From positions 106,213-170,212 of the forward strand of contig RFFC02000014.1 of assembly GCA_005518205.2 (NCBI GenBank): a stretch of 64,000 bases of DNA. Direction: 5' to 3'. The notes under the pieces were generated by a model that saw only the letters and a list, made by a program, of their open reading frames with translations, was not told the DNA's origin and made no database searches. Of the stretch, positions 26,585 through 36,447 are shown piece by piece. The position numbers and the translations under genes are program-made. How positions within the stretch are numbered: the first letter of the stretch is position 1; each line of letters opens with the position of its first letter. The DNA is from Hormoscilla sp. GUM202 (GTDB lineage Bacteria; Cyanobacteriota; Cyanobacteriia; Cyanobacteriales; Desertifilaceae).

Positions 26585-27304
26585 GTCACCTTGAGAATAC
26601 TCCATTAAGATAAGCGCAGCGATGCAGCAGAACCTGGGGAACATTGACGGCTTTCCATTGCGATCCTGAAAGCTTTAGCCGTGCCGCCTTCTGTGTACCG
26701 TTGATTCCACCTCTCCCGAACCAATGGAAATCCCCTCGGCTTGATAATAGCTATAGTTCACAATGCGATGGCGATGCTTAGTAACATAGGCCCTAAAATT
26801 GTCCACCCGTGGATGGTCCCAGTCGTCAAATTCCTTGAGGGCCTCTGGCACCTTGCCAGACCAGAAAAGGGCTTTCACTCGTGCCAGTCGCTGGCCGGAC
26901 CCGCCGATTTTTTCCAGATTTTCCATTAAGTGATACCAATCGAGGATTTCTTGACGAAAGATGGTCGGACCAATCTCGACAAACAGGTTCCAGATGCCAT
27001 CATGGCCATCCCCGAGACACACAAGCGGATTCGCCAAGGGCTGCTGATTTACCCATTTGACCAGTCCTGCATTGTCTCGAAAAAAGGCCGCTACCCCCTG
27101 GTCATGCAGATTGACAGCCTTGTAATCGCGCCACTCACAGGGTTGACCAAGGGGAGTCCGTAAGCGCACTTTCCCCCCGTCGATGCTGATTTCTTCAACG
27201 ACCTCTAAGTTCGTCGGCCACTCTTGCTCTGGGCCGGGCTTTTTCTCTTCTGGATGGCTGATTTCTTCAATGGCCTCTGAGACCGTCAGCCACTCTTGCT
27301 CTGG
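26585..27304 (-). pseudogene. ISKra4-family transposase remnant
   Basis: The frame continues in frame from the upstream FG-GAP gene: EEISIDGGKVRLRTPLGQPCEWRDYKAVNLH, then NPLVCLGDGHDGIWNLF, ILDWYHLMENLEKIGG and GSGEVESTV. These are the IDGGKVRLR, GDGHDGIWN and DWYH motifs of ISKra4-type transposases. At about 26680 a frameshift ends the frame. The C-terminus continues in another frame as RLKLSGSQWKAVNVPQVLLHRCAYLNGVF, and the end-like sequence AAACTGGGATGCACCC follows near 26545. The N-terminal half is missing. A direct duplication (PEQEW...EEIS) is visible at the junction. Confidence 0.8.
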
Positions 27305-28862
27305 GCCAGACCAGTCATTTACAGCATCAACAGAGGGGGGAGTTTCGCTGTCGAAATCCCAGCCTGTCTGGTTGTTCCAATTCTCCCCAAAAGTACTATT
27401 ATAGAGAGCCTGAAGGGCTGCATAATCACCGGCATTGAGAATCGATTGGTCAACGCTGGCATCGAGAATTGATTGAAAGTCAATGCTGTATAGCCGCGCT
27501 TCGTTTGCAAAACGCTGAACCAGAATATCCTTGTTTTGCCCATTGCCCTTATAATTCGCAATATACAGTTTCCCGCCGTCACCGTTAAACTGAAGCTCTG
27601 AGGGGAGTAGATATTCGGTGAAATTTTCTCCATCATTCGAGCCCAATAGCCTCAAAGTGCGGGACCGCTCCCCTCGGGGATATTTTTTCTGAACCAGAAT
27701 CTCATCCTTGCCATCACCATTCAAATCTTCTACATACAAATTGGTGAGGTCGCCCTTGAGCTCAAAACTCTCGGGCAGGGGGATGCGGGTAAAGTTGCCG
27801 TCACCCTGGGATAAGAGTACATGGGCAGTCCCTATGTCATCGTCGTCCCAACTGCCCTTTTCTTGGCGTAGTACATCGTCGCGATCGTCTCCATTAAAGT
27901 CGCCGATATACAAATTGGTGAAGTCGCCCTTGAGATTGAAACCCTCCGGCAGGGTGATGCTGGTAAAGTTGCCGTCACCCTGGGATAAGAGTACTCGAGC
28001 AGTCATCTGGTCATCGTCGTCCCAACTGCCCTTTTCTTGGCGTAGTACATCGTCGCGATCGTCTCCATTAAAGTCGCCAATGTGTAAATTGGTGAAATCG
28101 CCTTTGAGAGCGAAATCCTCCGGCAGGGTGATGGGGTTAAAGTTGCCGTCGCCTTGGGACAAGAGGATCTGAGCAGTTGTACGGTCATCGTCGTCCCAAA
28201 TGCCCTTTTCTTGGCGAAGTACATCGCTTTGACCGTCCCCATCAAAGTCCCCGATGTATAAGTTCGTTAAATCACCCTTGACGGCAAGACTTTCCGGCAG
28301 GAATATGCGATTAAAGCTGTCGTTATCTTCCGATAATTCCGACAAGAGTACCTGAGCAGTCAGACTGTCATCGTTGTCCCAACCGCCCTTTTCTTGGCGG
28401 AGTATATCGCTGCGACCGTCCCCATTAAAGTCGCTGACATATAAATTGGTGTAGTCACCCTTAAGAGCGAATCTCTCAGGCAGGCGGATGGGGTTAAAGT
28501 TGCCGCCGCCTTCAGACAAGACTACTTGAGCAGTCAGACTGGAGTCGTTGTCCCAGCGGCCCCTTTCTTGGCGGAGTATGTCGCTTTTACCGTCTCCGTC
28601 AAAGTCACCGGTATACACATTGGTCGATCCGCGCTTGAGGGGGAAACCCTTACCCACGATGCTGGAGTCGAGAGACGATACCACAATATTGAATTCATCT
28701 TCTACCTCGCCTCCCGCACTATCCGATGCAGTTACCGTCACGGTAAAAGTGCCCTCAGTAGTAGGGGTGCCGCCGATCGCCCCACTATTGGAGTCAATGG
28801 TTAAACCGTCTGGCAAACCCTCGGCGCCGTAACTAGCAATGTTGTTGTTGATGTCGCCGAAG
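27305..28862 (-). pseudogene. FG-GAP/VCBS-repeat protein fragment (Ig-like, seven repeats, LRR cap)
   Basis: Reading the minus strand from 28862, there is a putative Ig-like segment (GLPDGLTIDSNSGAIGGTP, FTVTVTASDSAGG). Then come six clear repeats of about 58 residues, plus a seventh degenerate one, each with a calcium-loop DFDGDGKSDILRQE and LLSQGDGNF. Last is a leucine-rich-repeat N-cap (DYAALQALYNSTFGENWNNQTGWDF). Such proteins are usually secreted or surface-exposed and calcium-dependent. Both natural ends are gone: the upstream side is IS701-like transposase and the downstream side is ISKra4 transposase, and all three segments share one open frame (26675-29215). It is most likely a captured fragment, not a functional gene. 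Confidence 0.82.
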
Positions 28863-30153
28863 TGAGCGCTGTGAGCGGCAAATACATCAACATTGTTACC
28901 TAGCCAACGCACAAACCGATAAGAGACAGCTGTACGAAAAGCCTCTAACGCTGCAACAAATGTTTTTAATGGCCCCGTCGCCCATTGTCGCGCTAGACCA
29001 CCGGTTAACCAATGCCATAGAATAAAAGTATAAGCACAAAAAACTAAGATCCAATGACGCTCAATACTTTTTTTATCTCTAAGTTGGCATTCTCTTAAAC
29101 CTAACCATCCTTTTGCTGTTCGGTAAAAAACTTCAACCCAATTACGTTGTGAATAGGTAGTAACTATCCATTCGTGTCCGAGAGCACCCACCCTGTGGTG
29201 GGTGTCTCTGGACACGACTCTGCCGTAGCTTTTTCAATGGGCGCATTAGTTATCAAATAATCAATTTCCGTTGCCTCTTCAACATTTTTGGCATTCATGA
29301 CGATAGCTATTGTTCGTTGACCTGACATCCCGGGAATCTCTACTTTTCTTGTTGCTACCCAAACTGTCCGAGGTTTTGGGAAATTGAGATTAATAGAATT
29401 GAAAGCTTCTTCTGGTAATATGGCTGTCAGCTCATCTAATCTCATTTCTGATTTGATACCTGACTCTATTTCAACTTCTACGTTTCTATTCTTAGCAACA
29501 GCTCCAATGTAAATTAGTTCTCTTTTTTCTAGTTCTTTTAAGAAAGGGCCATTATTACCATAACCTCCATCTATCAAGGTTACTTCCGGGCGCTCACCTC
29601 TATTTAAACATTTATCAATTAGCTCTAAAGCTAATTCTGGTTTTTTCTTGAATTCGGGATTTTCTTTTCCTTTTTCTAAAGAACTAGCAGGTAAGTATTG
29701 GGCCACATCTAATGGTAAACTTCTTACTCCATCATAGAGATGCGTTGTTACCATTACAAGACCATTATCAGTTTTGCCAACTTCTCCAATATATTGTCGC
29801 CCTACCCCTTCAGTTATTGTTCCACTTTTTCTGTGACCTGTGTCGTCCACTATTAAGCTAAAATTTGGCAAGATTTTTGTTTGACGGCAGAGCGTCATTA
29901 TCTCTAATCGCCTTTCATTCACACAATTAGCATCCCAAGGAGAATCTGTTAGAAAGTGATGCAATTTATGATAATAAACACCCACATAATTTTGGGAAAT
30001 TTGGGCGATTTTTTTTCGCTCACTTTCTCCTAATAACCCACCTCAATAATTACGGAACTCTCTTCGTTGGGCTTGGCGAGTAAATAGATTGTCAAAACGA
30101 CGACACCATCTATCGAAACAAGGTGGCATGGCCTGAATAGTTATTTCTTTCAT
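28863..30153 (-). pseudogene. IS701-like transposase, broken by a stop and a hairpin repeat
   Basis: From the ATG at 30153 the frame reads MKEITIQAMPPCFDRWCRRFD to FRNY, where a TGA at about 30042 interrupts it. It then continues GLLGESERKKIAQISQNYVGVYYHKLHHFLTDSPW, FSLIVDDTGHRKSG (first aspartate) and VTLIDGGYGNNGPF (second aspartate) as far as NAPIEKATAE. There a 46-bp hairpin repeat (29172-29217) shifts the frame. The family continues with WIVTTYSQRNWVEVFYRTAKGWLGL (glutamate), and near 28870 NNVDVFAAH runs directly into the FG-GAP fragment. Normal members end a few residues later. It is inactive. Confidence 0.82.
29172..29217. repeat. 46-bp hairpin repeat inserted in transposase
   Basis: TCGTGTCC pairs with GGACACGA, and CACCCACC pairs with GGTGGGTG around a CTGT loop. 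It belongs to the same family as 6515-6581 and 19085-19219. Comparison with the expected transposase (AE|WIVTTYSQ) shows it is an insertion. Confidence 0.85.
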
Positions 30154-30551
30154 TTCATTTTTGCTTTAATTCAGTGCAAATATGTAGCCCATGTCGCTGT
30201 CAACCGTAGAATAACTTATAATTCAAGATTCAGCCAACTCCGTACATCACCATACGATCATGAGACTGTGCTCGTTGACGTATAATCCTTATTATACATG
30301 GAATTCAGCCGCTTTAGTGGGAAGTTTTTGTTTAAGTCCCGTTATTTCCTTGTTTGACTTGGAGCCAACGAAAGATTAAATCACACCCGAACTGCCAGAC
30401 GCTGCTTGCCTACGGGGCTATAGCCTCCTGATTCTGTCCGGAGTGTTGATTCTAACGATGATGCAAATTATTTTGGGGCAGATTTTCTGCTTTTTCACCT
30501 GAGTATTTTTACTCAGGTTCTCGACTTTGGCAAGAGGTCTAATACTAACTC
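30154..30551. other. Intergenic stretch, no supported gene
   Basis: No coding frame. A word TGAGTATTTTTACTCAG near 30500 followed by GCAAGAGGTCTA recurs near 37270-37310, and GCAAGAGGTCTATTAG recurs near 36150. Confidence 0.55.
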
Positions 30552-31563
30552 AAGTTGCGACCTATAAAAATTGGATACAAAAAGCTATGATAAAGAGAAT
30601 TATTTTCAACTCGAATCCCTTAGATGTAACAGCATGAATTGACTTGGGAAACAAATTGGTGATTCGACTAAAACAGGTTTCAACTTGTTTTCTTGTTACT
30701 TTTTGTATATATTCAAAACAATAAGATTCTTTTCTTTTTGAGTTCTTTTTTCGCAAAGGTTTTAACATTATACTTGACGAATCTTTTAGTAAATCTTCTA
30801 ATTGATAATCATTATAAGCTCGATCTCCATAAACTATTGAATTTGATGGTAAGTCAAAGCCAAAAGATTGCAAAACTTTAACATCATTATAACTACCAGC
30901 AGCTCGATAAAATTCTATTGGCTTTCCATTTTTGTTTACCAACATATGAACTCTTAATCCATAAAAATAACGTTTTTTACTGGCAATATACCCTCGATAT
31001 TCTTCCTTGTTATAAATTTGGCATCTATCAATCCTAATATTATCACATACTGGCACCGGGAAACTATCAAGAATATATTCTTGACCCGGATTGAGCTCTT
31101 TAAATGTTTGCGCTCTAACTTGGAAGAAAAACATCCAAATTGGTTCGTCAATATTGTGTAATCGACGATTGAACCTACTTTTACTTAACAGATTTTTTAT
31201 ATACTTGTGTTCGACCATAAATTGACAAGAGCGCTCGTAGCGAAGCGTGTCCTCCGAAAAAATATGCAGCAACTAATCCGACTGTCATCACTTCGGCATT
31301 GTTCATTTTTACTTGTGGATCTTATGAATATATTTAACGCTTTTAGGAGCTGGTCACAAAGAACAAAAATTGTTGTAATCATATCTTCCATCATCTACAT
31401 CCCCCAGCAATTAACTATTATTTTAGTACATTATAACCTATAAACAGCCAACCCGCCGTCTAGCACAAAAAAAATATAATTTTGTATCAAAAGCTACGAA
31501 ATATCCCAAATATCTGTAAAGTCTAAGTGGGTAATTCATATTTTTTTTAATAGGTCGCAACTT
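30552..31563 (-). mobile_element. IS982-family element, degraded
   Basis: The ends match as inverted repeats: AAGTTGCGACCTAT at 30552 and ATAGGTCGCAACTT ending at 31563. The length of 1012 bp is typical for IS982. TAATACTAA occurs just outside both ends but at unequal distance, so I do not call a target duplication. The transposase inside is frameshifted. Confidence 0.85.
30562..31394 (-). pseudogene. IS982-family transposase, frameshifted near N-terminus
   Basis: The ATG at 31394 starts MMEDMITTIFVLCDQLLKALNI, after which the frame is lost. Another frame would read VKMNNAEVMTVGLVAAYFF, the expected IS982 continuation. A short repeat-like insert (CGCTCGTAGCGAAGCGTGTC, about 31232-31251) disrupts the following codons. 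From about 31190 to 30562 the C-terminal part is open: YILDSFPVPVCDNIRI (catalytic aspartate), YFYGLRVHMLV, SIVYGDRAYNDYQLE and RKQVETCFSRITNLFPK (glutamate). It cannot make a full transposase. Confidence 0.82.
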
Positions 31564-31589
31564 AGGTTAATACTAATACGCTGACTGTG

Positions 31590-31868
31590 TGCGCATTTTG
31601 CACCAAGCGTGGAGCGCCTTTTCGCTTGTTTGTAGTTACGACACTTGCAGGGATTCGTTTGTTCTAACCATAGGCTTCTTTCCTAGCGGCATCGCCCTTT
31701 CCTACATTTAGTCCTCGGGAAGCACCACGATGATGTTATTCTGCAGCACCTCACGCGGTCACTCCCGTACCTGGAGGAGGGGAATTGAACCCCCATGAAT
31801 CCTGAGTTACTGACACAAGTCCAGCCCGACTGTCGCTATATTTCAGCTTACGCCGGAACGATTCGCAC
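31590..31868 (-). mobile_element. Group II intron remnant B (5' domain only)
   Basis: On the minus strand from 31868, GTGCGAATCGTTCCGGCGTAAGCTG starts as a group II intron. It continues GGTACGGGAG.GAC, GTGCTGCAGAATAACATCATCGTGG, CCTAGGA-like GCCGCTAGGAAAG, and GGTTAGAACAAACGAATCC. These blocks align with the remnants at 33624 and 36448. Only domain I is represented, with no ORF and no domain V. It lies just downstream of the HD-domain gene. Confidence 0.72.
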
Positions 31869-31919
31869 AACCCAACCTACAACTAAACCTTGCGGTCAAG
31901 AACATATTATCCCCATTTG

Positions 31920-33281
31920 TCAACTGCTACACAAAGCCGCCTTGCGACTATCAAACACCTTCACGACTCCGTTAATCACCACTTGGAGCACGTGAGGGTC
32001 GCAACCAGAGATAAAATCCTCAGCAGAAATATTGCCCTTAAAGAAATCCTTCGCCCACTTCAACTGGTAGAGAATCTCGTCAAACCCCTGATATTTGACC
32101 ATAAACGTTGTTAAGGGTGAGTTTTTAATATCGTAAGTTGAGCTTTTGGTTCGTCCCACTTCCAACAACTTCAACACCTCACATTCAATCTCAGTTTTCG
32201 GTTCATAGTGCTTCTCAATTATTGGCAGCATATCTGACAACGGATCTCCCGATCCTTCCTCGGGCAATCCTCCCGCTACCATAGTCGAAAGGGGAATATC
32301 ATGCCCAAACCGTAGAGACAGAGCCTCCAGAATGGCGATCGACGCCAGTTTGCTTCCCAGGTAAATCCTCCCTATTTCAATATTCTGCTTTGAGTTCGCC
32401 AGCAGACTACGGTAATCGCGATCGTTTGGCTCTCCGTCGAACTGATTAAAAACCAGTTCCGGTTTCATAAAATGCATAAACCCTTCCATCTTTTGCAGGG
32501 CCATGCGGTACTCATGCACTGTGTAGGTGGTTGAGTTCTTGAGATTGTGGTTGGTTTCCAGTAACAAACTCCAGGTATTATCCATAAAATGGACAGCACT
32601 CGGATGACCAAAACCCCCGACATCCCGGTTCGATAATCGCACTGCCTGCCTCACCGCTGACCGCATTTGGGTATCTGTCAACTTCAGGTCAAACTTACTA
32701 TTGGTTGACTGCAACCGCCCGTATAGGCCCTCGCTAGGGGTTAAACCTTCGGGCGACCTTCCTCGGAAGGGAATCGTTGCTTCGATACAAGTCACGATCT
32801 GAACTAATATCTCAGGTTTGACAAACCCTTCCAACACCTTTGCACCCACAAGAGCACTGAGAAATTCATTTTGCCCTGCCATCGGAGACAGCACCTGACC
32901 TGGAGCCAAACCAAAGACAGACATCACCATCTCGAACATCAAATCCCTGGGCAATTCAGTTGACTCTAGAATCACTAGCTGTTCCCCCACCTGCCTGATA
33001 AAAGGCGCAATGTAGTAGGTGAGGTTGAAGTTTATACTCCGATCTACTTGCACGTAGACGACATCATGAAACAATGCTGCCAATACCTCAATGGCATTTT
33101 CAGACCCACCCACCGCAAAAATGTGCCCGGGAGTATGAAAACAGCGCCAAGGGCCAGTCATTGTTTGGACAATGATGTCGGCTATTTTGCCAAGTTCCGC
33201 CTCCGCGACTTCCACCTGTAGCTGATCTGTCGCCCAGATTAGCTTCTCTAAGCATTGTTTACGATCCTGTTCGAGATCCAT
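31920..33281 (-). CDS. HD-superfamily phosphohydrolase-like protein
   Basis: I choose the ATG at 33281 because GGAGAGGG lies 4-5 bases upstream; the frame stays open 16 codons further. The product is about 453 residues. Near residue 50 is CFHTPGHIFAVGG and near 70 is AIEVLAALFHDVVY, giving the histidine and the HD pair of the HD metal-dependent phosphohydrolase fold. The rest (MEGFMHFMKPELVFNQFDGE, ALSLRFGHDIPLS) looks like a family found in cyanobacteria. Substrate unknown. HD enzymes typically hydrolyse nucleotide phosphates or phosphodiesters. Both flanks are mobile-element remnants, and no operon partner is visible. Confidence 0.72.
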   Translation of the reverse strand: MDLEQDRKQCLEKLIWATDQLQVEVAEAELGKIADIIVQTMTGPWRCFHTPGHIFAVGGSENAIEVLAALFHDVVYVQVDRSINFNLTYYIAPFIRQVGEQLVILESTELPRDLMFEMVMSVFGLAPGQVLSPMAGQNEFLSALVGAKVLEGFVKPEILVQIVTCIEATIPFRGRSPEGLTPSEGLYGRLQSTNSKFDLKLTDTQMRSAVRQAVRLSNRDVGGFGHPSAVHFMDNTWSLLLETNHNLKNSTTYTVHEYRMALQKMEGFMHFMKPELVFNQFDGEPNDRDYRSLLANSKQNIEIGRIYLGSKLASIAILEALSLRFGHDIPLSTMVAGGLPEEGSGDPLSDMLPIIEKHYEPKTEIECEVLKLLEVGRTKSSTYDIKNSPLTTFMVKYQGFDEILYQLKWAKDFFKGNISAEDFISGCDPHVLQVVINGVVKVFDSRKAALCSS

Positions 33282-33623
33282 CAATCCCTCTCCACCTTCA
33301 CTTGACCTAATCGATATTTGGCGTTGCACAACTCCGGGATGATTTGGGTTGAAAATTGTGAATGGTCAATTGAAATAGTTATAAATGTTCATAAATATAC
33401 AAATTTAGCTTTTCAATTTTCCTCGTTCCCTGGGGACCGCCTGGGAACGGCAATTTGCAACCATTGACTGCTATCATCCCAAAAATGTGCAACGCCCAAT
33501 ATTTTACTATGTACAGAGATCTCACCTTACGTGGACATAGCTTGCTGTCGGGCAGCTTTCATCAATAGTCCGGACCGTTTTGAGAATGATTTTTATAATT
33601 CACCATGTAACATATACAGTAAT
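33282..33623. other. Intergenic stretch, no supported gene
   Basis: Contains a palindromic-repeat variant CGTTCCCTGGGGACCGCCTGGGAACG near 33424. The word TGAATGGTCAATTGAAATAGT near 33360 recurs near 41137. No gene. Confidence 0.6.
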
Positions 33624-33845
33624 GTGCGAAACGTTAGGGTGTAAACAGTGCAGTGACCTGTAATAGCCCTAGCCGGTTACATCTGCCGGTAAACTGTGTA
33701 ATCATTGAGGGTTCAAATCCCTCCCTCCCGATACAGGAGGTACACCGGTCCTAACTGCTGCGGAATGACATCACCGATGGTGGAGAGCAAGGACTCAAAT
33801 GTAGGCACCTGGCAGCCTAAGCTGGGGACGCCGCTAGGAAAGATA

Positions 33846-35024
33846 AGTAGTCAGACAAAATTAATTACATATTTTTCTCCAAAATTTTTTATGATTGTTT
33901 CAACGGAATCAACTAAGTTTTTCCAGCAAGAATAAGCATCGATTTCAATCCATTCGTATTTAATAAACCGCCACAAGATTTCAATCAAATTCAAATGAGG
34001 TGAATAAGTGGGGAGATGGAATATAGTAATATTGCGTTCTTTCCATTCTTCAATCTTATCTTGAATAGCATCACTAGTATGGACAGATGCTTGGTCTACT
34101 ACAATTACTGTTTGCTTTTCCATTCTCGTGGGAAAAAATGCATCGATACAAGCTATGACTACATCTGAATTAATATTTTGAGTAGATACATACGCTTCTA
34201 AATGATTGTGGCGATTCATTATTCCTAATACATTTAATCTGCGGCTACTCCGACTAGGTACTTCTATATATTCCCCAATATTTTGCCATCCATAAGGGAC
34301 ACAAGGGATTAAATAAAACCCACTTTCATCTAAATAATACAAATTAATTTCCCCCAAATTGTCTAACAGTTTCAGTTGTTCAAGTTGTGCTTTTTTTTCC
34401 TCATACTCTTGAGCTGGGGGGCTGACAGCTACCCCTTTACGCATCCGATGCCAACTCATATTCATTGTTTTCAATATTCTCTGAACAGTTTTAACACTTG
34501 TTTCAATTCCCCATTCTTCTTTGATTTTAGCCACCACTTTTTTTAATTGCCTCGGTTCTTCTTCAGTCCAGGCTTTAATTTTTTCTTTTTGTTCGAGACT
34601 AAAGGTTTGCTTACGACCTCTTCCAGACTTATTATATAGTCCGACCATTCCCTCGGAATCCCAATTTTTAATCCAATTGTAGATAGTTCTATAACTAACA
34701 TCAAAGATTTCCATAAGTTCTTTAACTTTTTTATGTTCTCGATCTCGCAAAAGTAAACAATGTGCTCTTTGACGAACTTGATGATGGCGACTTTGATGAT
34801 AAATTCGTAAGAGCAATTTTGCAGAAAGCTCATTTATTTCGCGCATTAAAATCCTTCTTAATTTCTCCTAATTTATCGTCATATTATGTCAAATATATCT
34901 GGCCGGGGATGAGCATGAAAACCGACTCCCCGTTAGTTTGACAAAAATCTGCTACATGTACGAGTAGCTATATCTAGTATAACAAGTTTTCTCGATTTTG
35001 TGCAATTAATTTTGTCCAACTACT
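33846..35024 (-). mobile_element. IS630-family insertion sequence, copy 2
   Basis: 1179 bp between TA at 33844-33845 and 35025-35026, with the same termini and transposase as the copy at 154-1332. As far as I can compare, the two are identical over their whole length and have the same orientation. It is inserted in group II intron remnant C. Confidence 0.93.
33851..34846 (-). CDS. IS630-family transposase
   Basis: The same 331-residue DDE transposase as at 159-1154, with every residue matching: N-terminal helix-turn-helix, then LDESG, VVDQASVH and NLIEILW as the catalytic positions. The stop codon again lies in the terminal repeat. Two identical intact copies suggest recent transposition or gene conversion. 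Confidence 0.94.
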   Translation of the reverse strand: MREINELSAKLLLRIYHQSRHHQVRQRAHCLLLRDREHKKVKELMEIFDVSYRTIYNWIKNWDSEGMVGLYNKSGRGRKQTFSLEQKEKIKAWTEEEPRQLKKVVAKIKEEWGIETSVKTVQRILKTMNMSWHRMRKGVAVSPPAQEYEEKKAQLEQLKLLDNLGEINLYYLDESGFYLIPCVPYGWQNIGEYIEVPSRSSRRLNVLGIMNRHNHLEAYVSTQNINSDVVIACIDAFFPTRMEKQTVIVVDQASVHTSDAIQDKIEEWKERNITIFHLPTYSPHLNLIEILWRFIKYEWIEIDAYSCWKNLVDSVETIIKNFGEKYVINFV

Positions 35025-35680
35025 TATCCAAGGGTAAAACAAGTGAACCTGTGTAAGCCTCGTTAATGTGAACCAGCGGAATAAGGCTATATACGCTGGC
35101 CCAAAAAGGGATAGGTAGTTGCGGACAGTTTTTTTACTTGGTTGTCCTGTATTGCAAAAGACTCCCGGGGTATAGCAGGGCCCTAAAGGTATCAGGCATT
35201 GATTACATGGAACGTTATAACCTCCAATGAACTATCCCTGGAATGTCTATCGGTGGATAAGTTAGATGATAAGCGCAAGTCATTGGGGGAGGGATGTCCT
35301 AAGAAGCCAAAGCCTGGGGTAATGCTCAGGATATGCTGACGTAGGACGGTGATAATAGGAAATGACCGGTGCAAGTAGTCCTGTCCAATATCACGGAACT
35401 CAGCTATTTCATTCGTAGTGAGAGTATGACCTACAAAGGTTATCCGCCGGAAACGGCAACAAAAATGGTGACTCTACCACCAAATCATGACCTTCTGGTA
35501 AACGGCCTCGGAAAAAGAGTGATACTAAGGGTTAGCCGGTGCCCTCTCACGACCAGAAAGGGACAAACGTTCAGGTCACAAGGCTAAACAGGGGTAATCC
35601 TGATATAAGCTACCCATGACAAGGGCCTATTACCCAGTAGCCTCCTGCGGTGAAAGTCGCAAGTCCGGTTCCGATTTTTC

Positions 35681-35722
35681 TGAGGTTTGTAGTGAGGACG
35701 GAAGTCCTCACTACAAACCTCA
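35681..35722. repeat. 42-bp perfect hairpin in intron remnant
   Basis: A 19-bp stem (TGAGGTTTGTAGTGAGGAC and its complement) around GGAA. A partial relative, AGGACTAAAGTCCTCACTACAAAC, lies near 39215 before the epimerase-like gene. Confidence 0.88.
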
Positions 35723-35770
35723 GTAAGGGAGGGTTGTCCCGCGAGGGACAGCTCGACCCCATCCACCCCC

Positions 35771-36372
35771 CTGTCTACGACAGCCCAGCCAGGAAAAGGA
35801 GTTTGTCTCCAAGCTATCCACCCGCTCCGAGTACGAAGCGTGCGCTTACCCTGAAAATTAAGCGACACGCTCATCTGCTGGAATTTCGATCGAAAAGTTG
35901 GCCGCTGAAATATTTATCCAGTAAGGGCTTGAGAAACTATGGGTTGCACAACAACTCACAGGTGACGAGTGTCAAAATTTTTGGCAAAATAAGGTTTTGG
36001 GGGAAATTACAAGGCGATCGACGGTAATTGGGGTGAATATGGGTATGGATGCACGAGCTGTAGATAGGAACTAAAAATATAAGTAATCCTTATCAATCTG
36101 CTCTATTTAGGCGAAACTAAATTCATCTATAATCCCCCTCCCTGAGACTTTTGCAAGAGGTCTATTAGCCCATTACTGATATCGTACCCGAAACGACTGC
36201 GACATACAAGGGAGACCTAATGGTTTCGAGAAATGATACCATTTTTTTATAAGTTTCTGGTAGAACACCAAACAATCGTTGAAAATCAAAGGGTTTTAGT
36301 TTGTGGGCCTGTTATTCATTCATAAGTAATACTTATCATTTGCGCTTACTAACTACCTATTATAGCCTAACC
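35771..36372. other. Intergenic stretch, no supported gene
   Basis: No frame with coding features. The words AATTCATCTATAATCCCCCT and GAGACTTTTGCAAGAGGTCTA near 36120-36160 recur near 41220-41260. Confidence 0.55.
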
Positions 36373-36447
36373 TGGTAGTGGGTTACAAGTAGTGATGGAG
36401 AGCGCTCTCTACCGGTGGGTGGACGACAATGCTTGTAGGTAAAGCAC

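Larger units (their letters stand above)
33624..35770 (+). mobile_element. Group II intron remnant C, ORF-less, carrying IS630 copy 2
   Basis: The 5' end GTGCGAAACGTTAGG is at 33624. Domain I blocks (GGAGGTACACCGGTCCTAACTG, GACGCCGCTAGGAAAG) are cut by the IS630 at 33846-35024 and resume with AACAAGTGAACCTGTGTAAG and ACCAGCGGAATAAGGCTATA. No reverse-transcriptase gene is left. Near 35640 a domain V-like GCCTCCTGCGGTGAAAGTCGC is followed by an inserted hairpin (35681-35722), then GGGAGGGTTGTCCC...GGGACAGCTCGACCCC, which resembles the 3' end of the copies near 36830 and 63931. Right boundary approximate. Confidence 0.75.

Noticed and set aside
31775..31800. Apparent tRNA 3' end on the minus strand (GGGGGTTCAATTCCCCTCC)
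   Set aside because: The neighbouring bases align with group II intron copies, and no cloverleaf is found.
33700..33730. tRNA-like GGTTCAAATCC arm with paired GAGGG/CCCTC
   Set aside because: It is part of domain I of group II intron remnant C. The related remnants at 31780 (minus) and 36530 have the same place with different bases, and no acceptor or anticodon arm can be formed.
35660..35680. A sixth copy of the GATTTTTCCGGAACGGT 17-mer (CCGATTTTTCTGAGG)
   Set aside because: It agrees only over GATTTTTC and then diverges, which is within chance.
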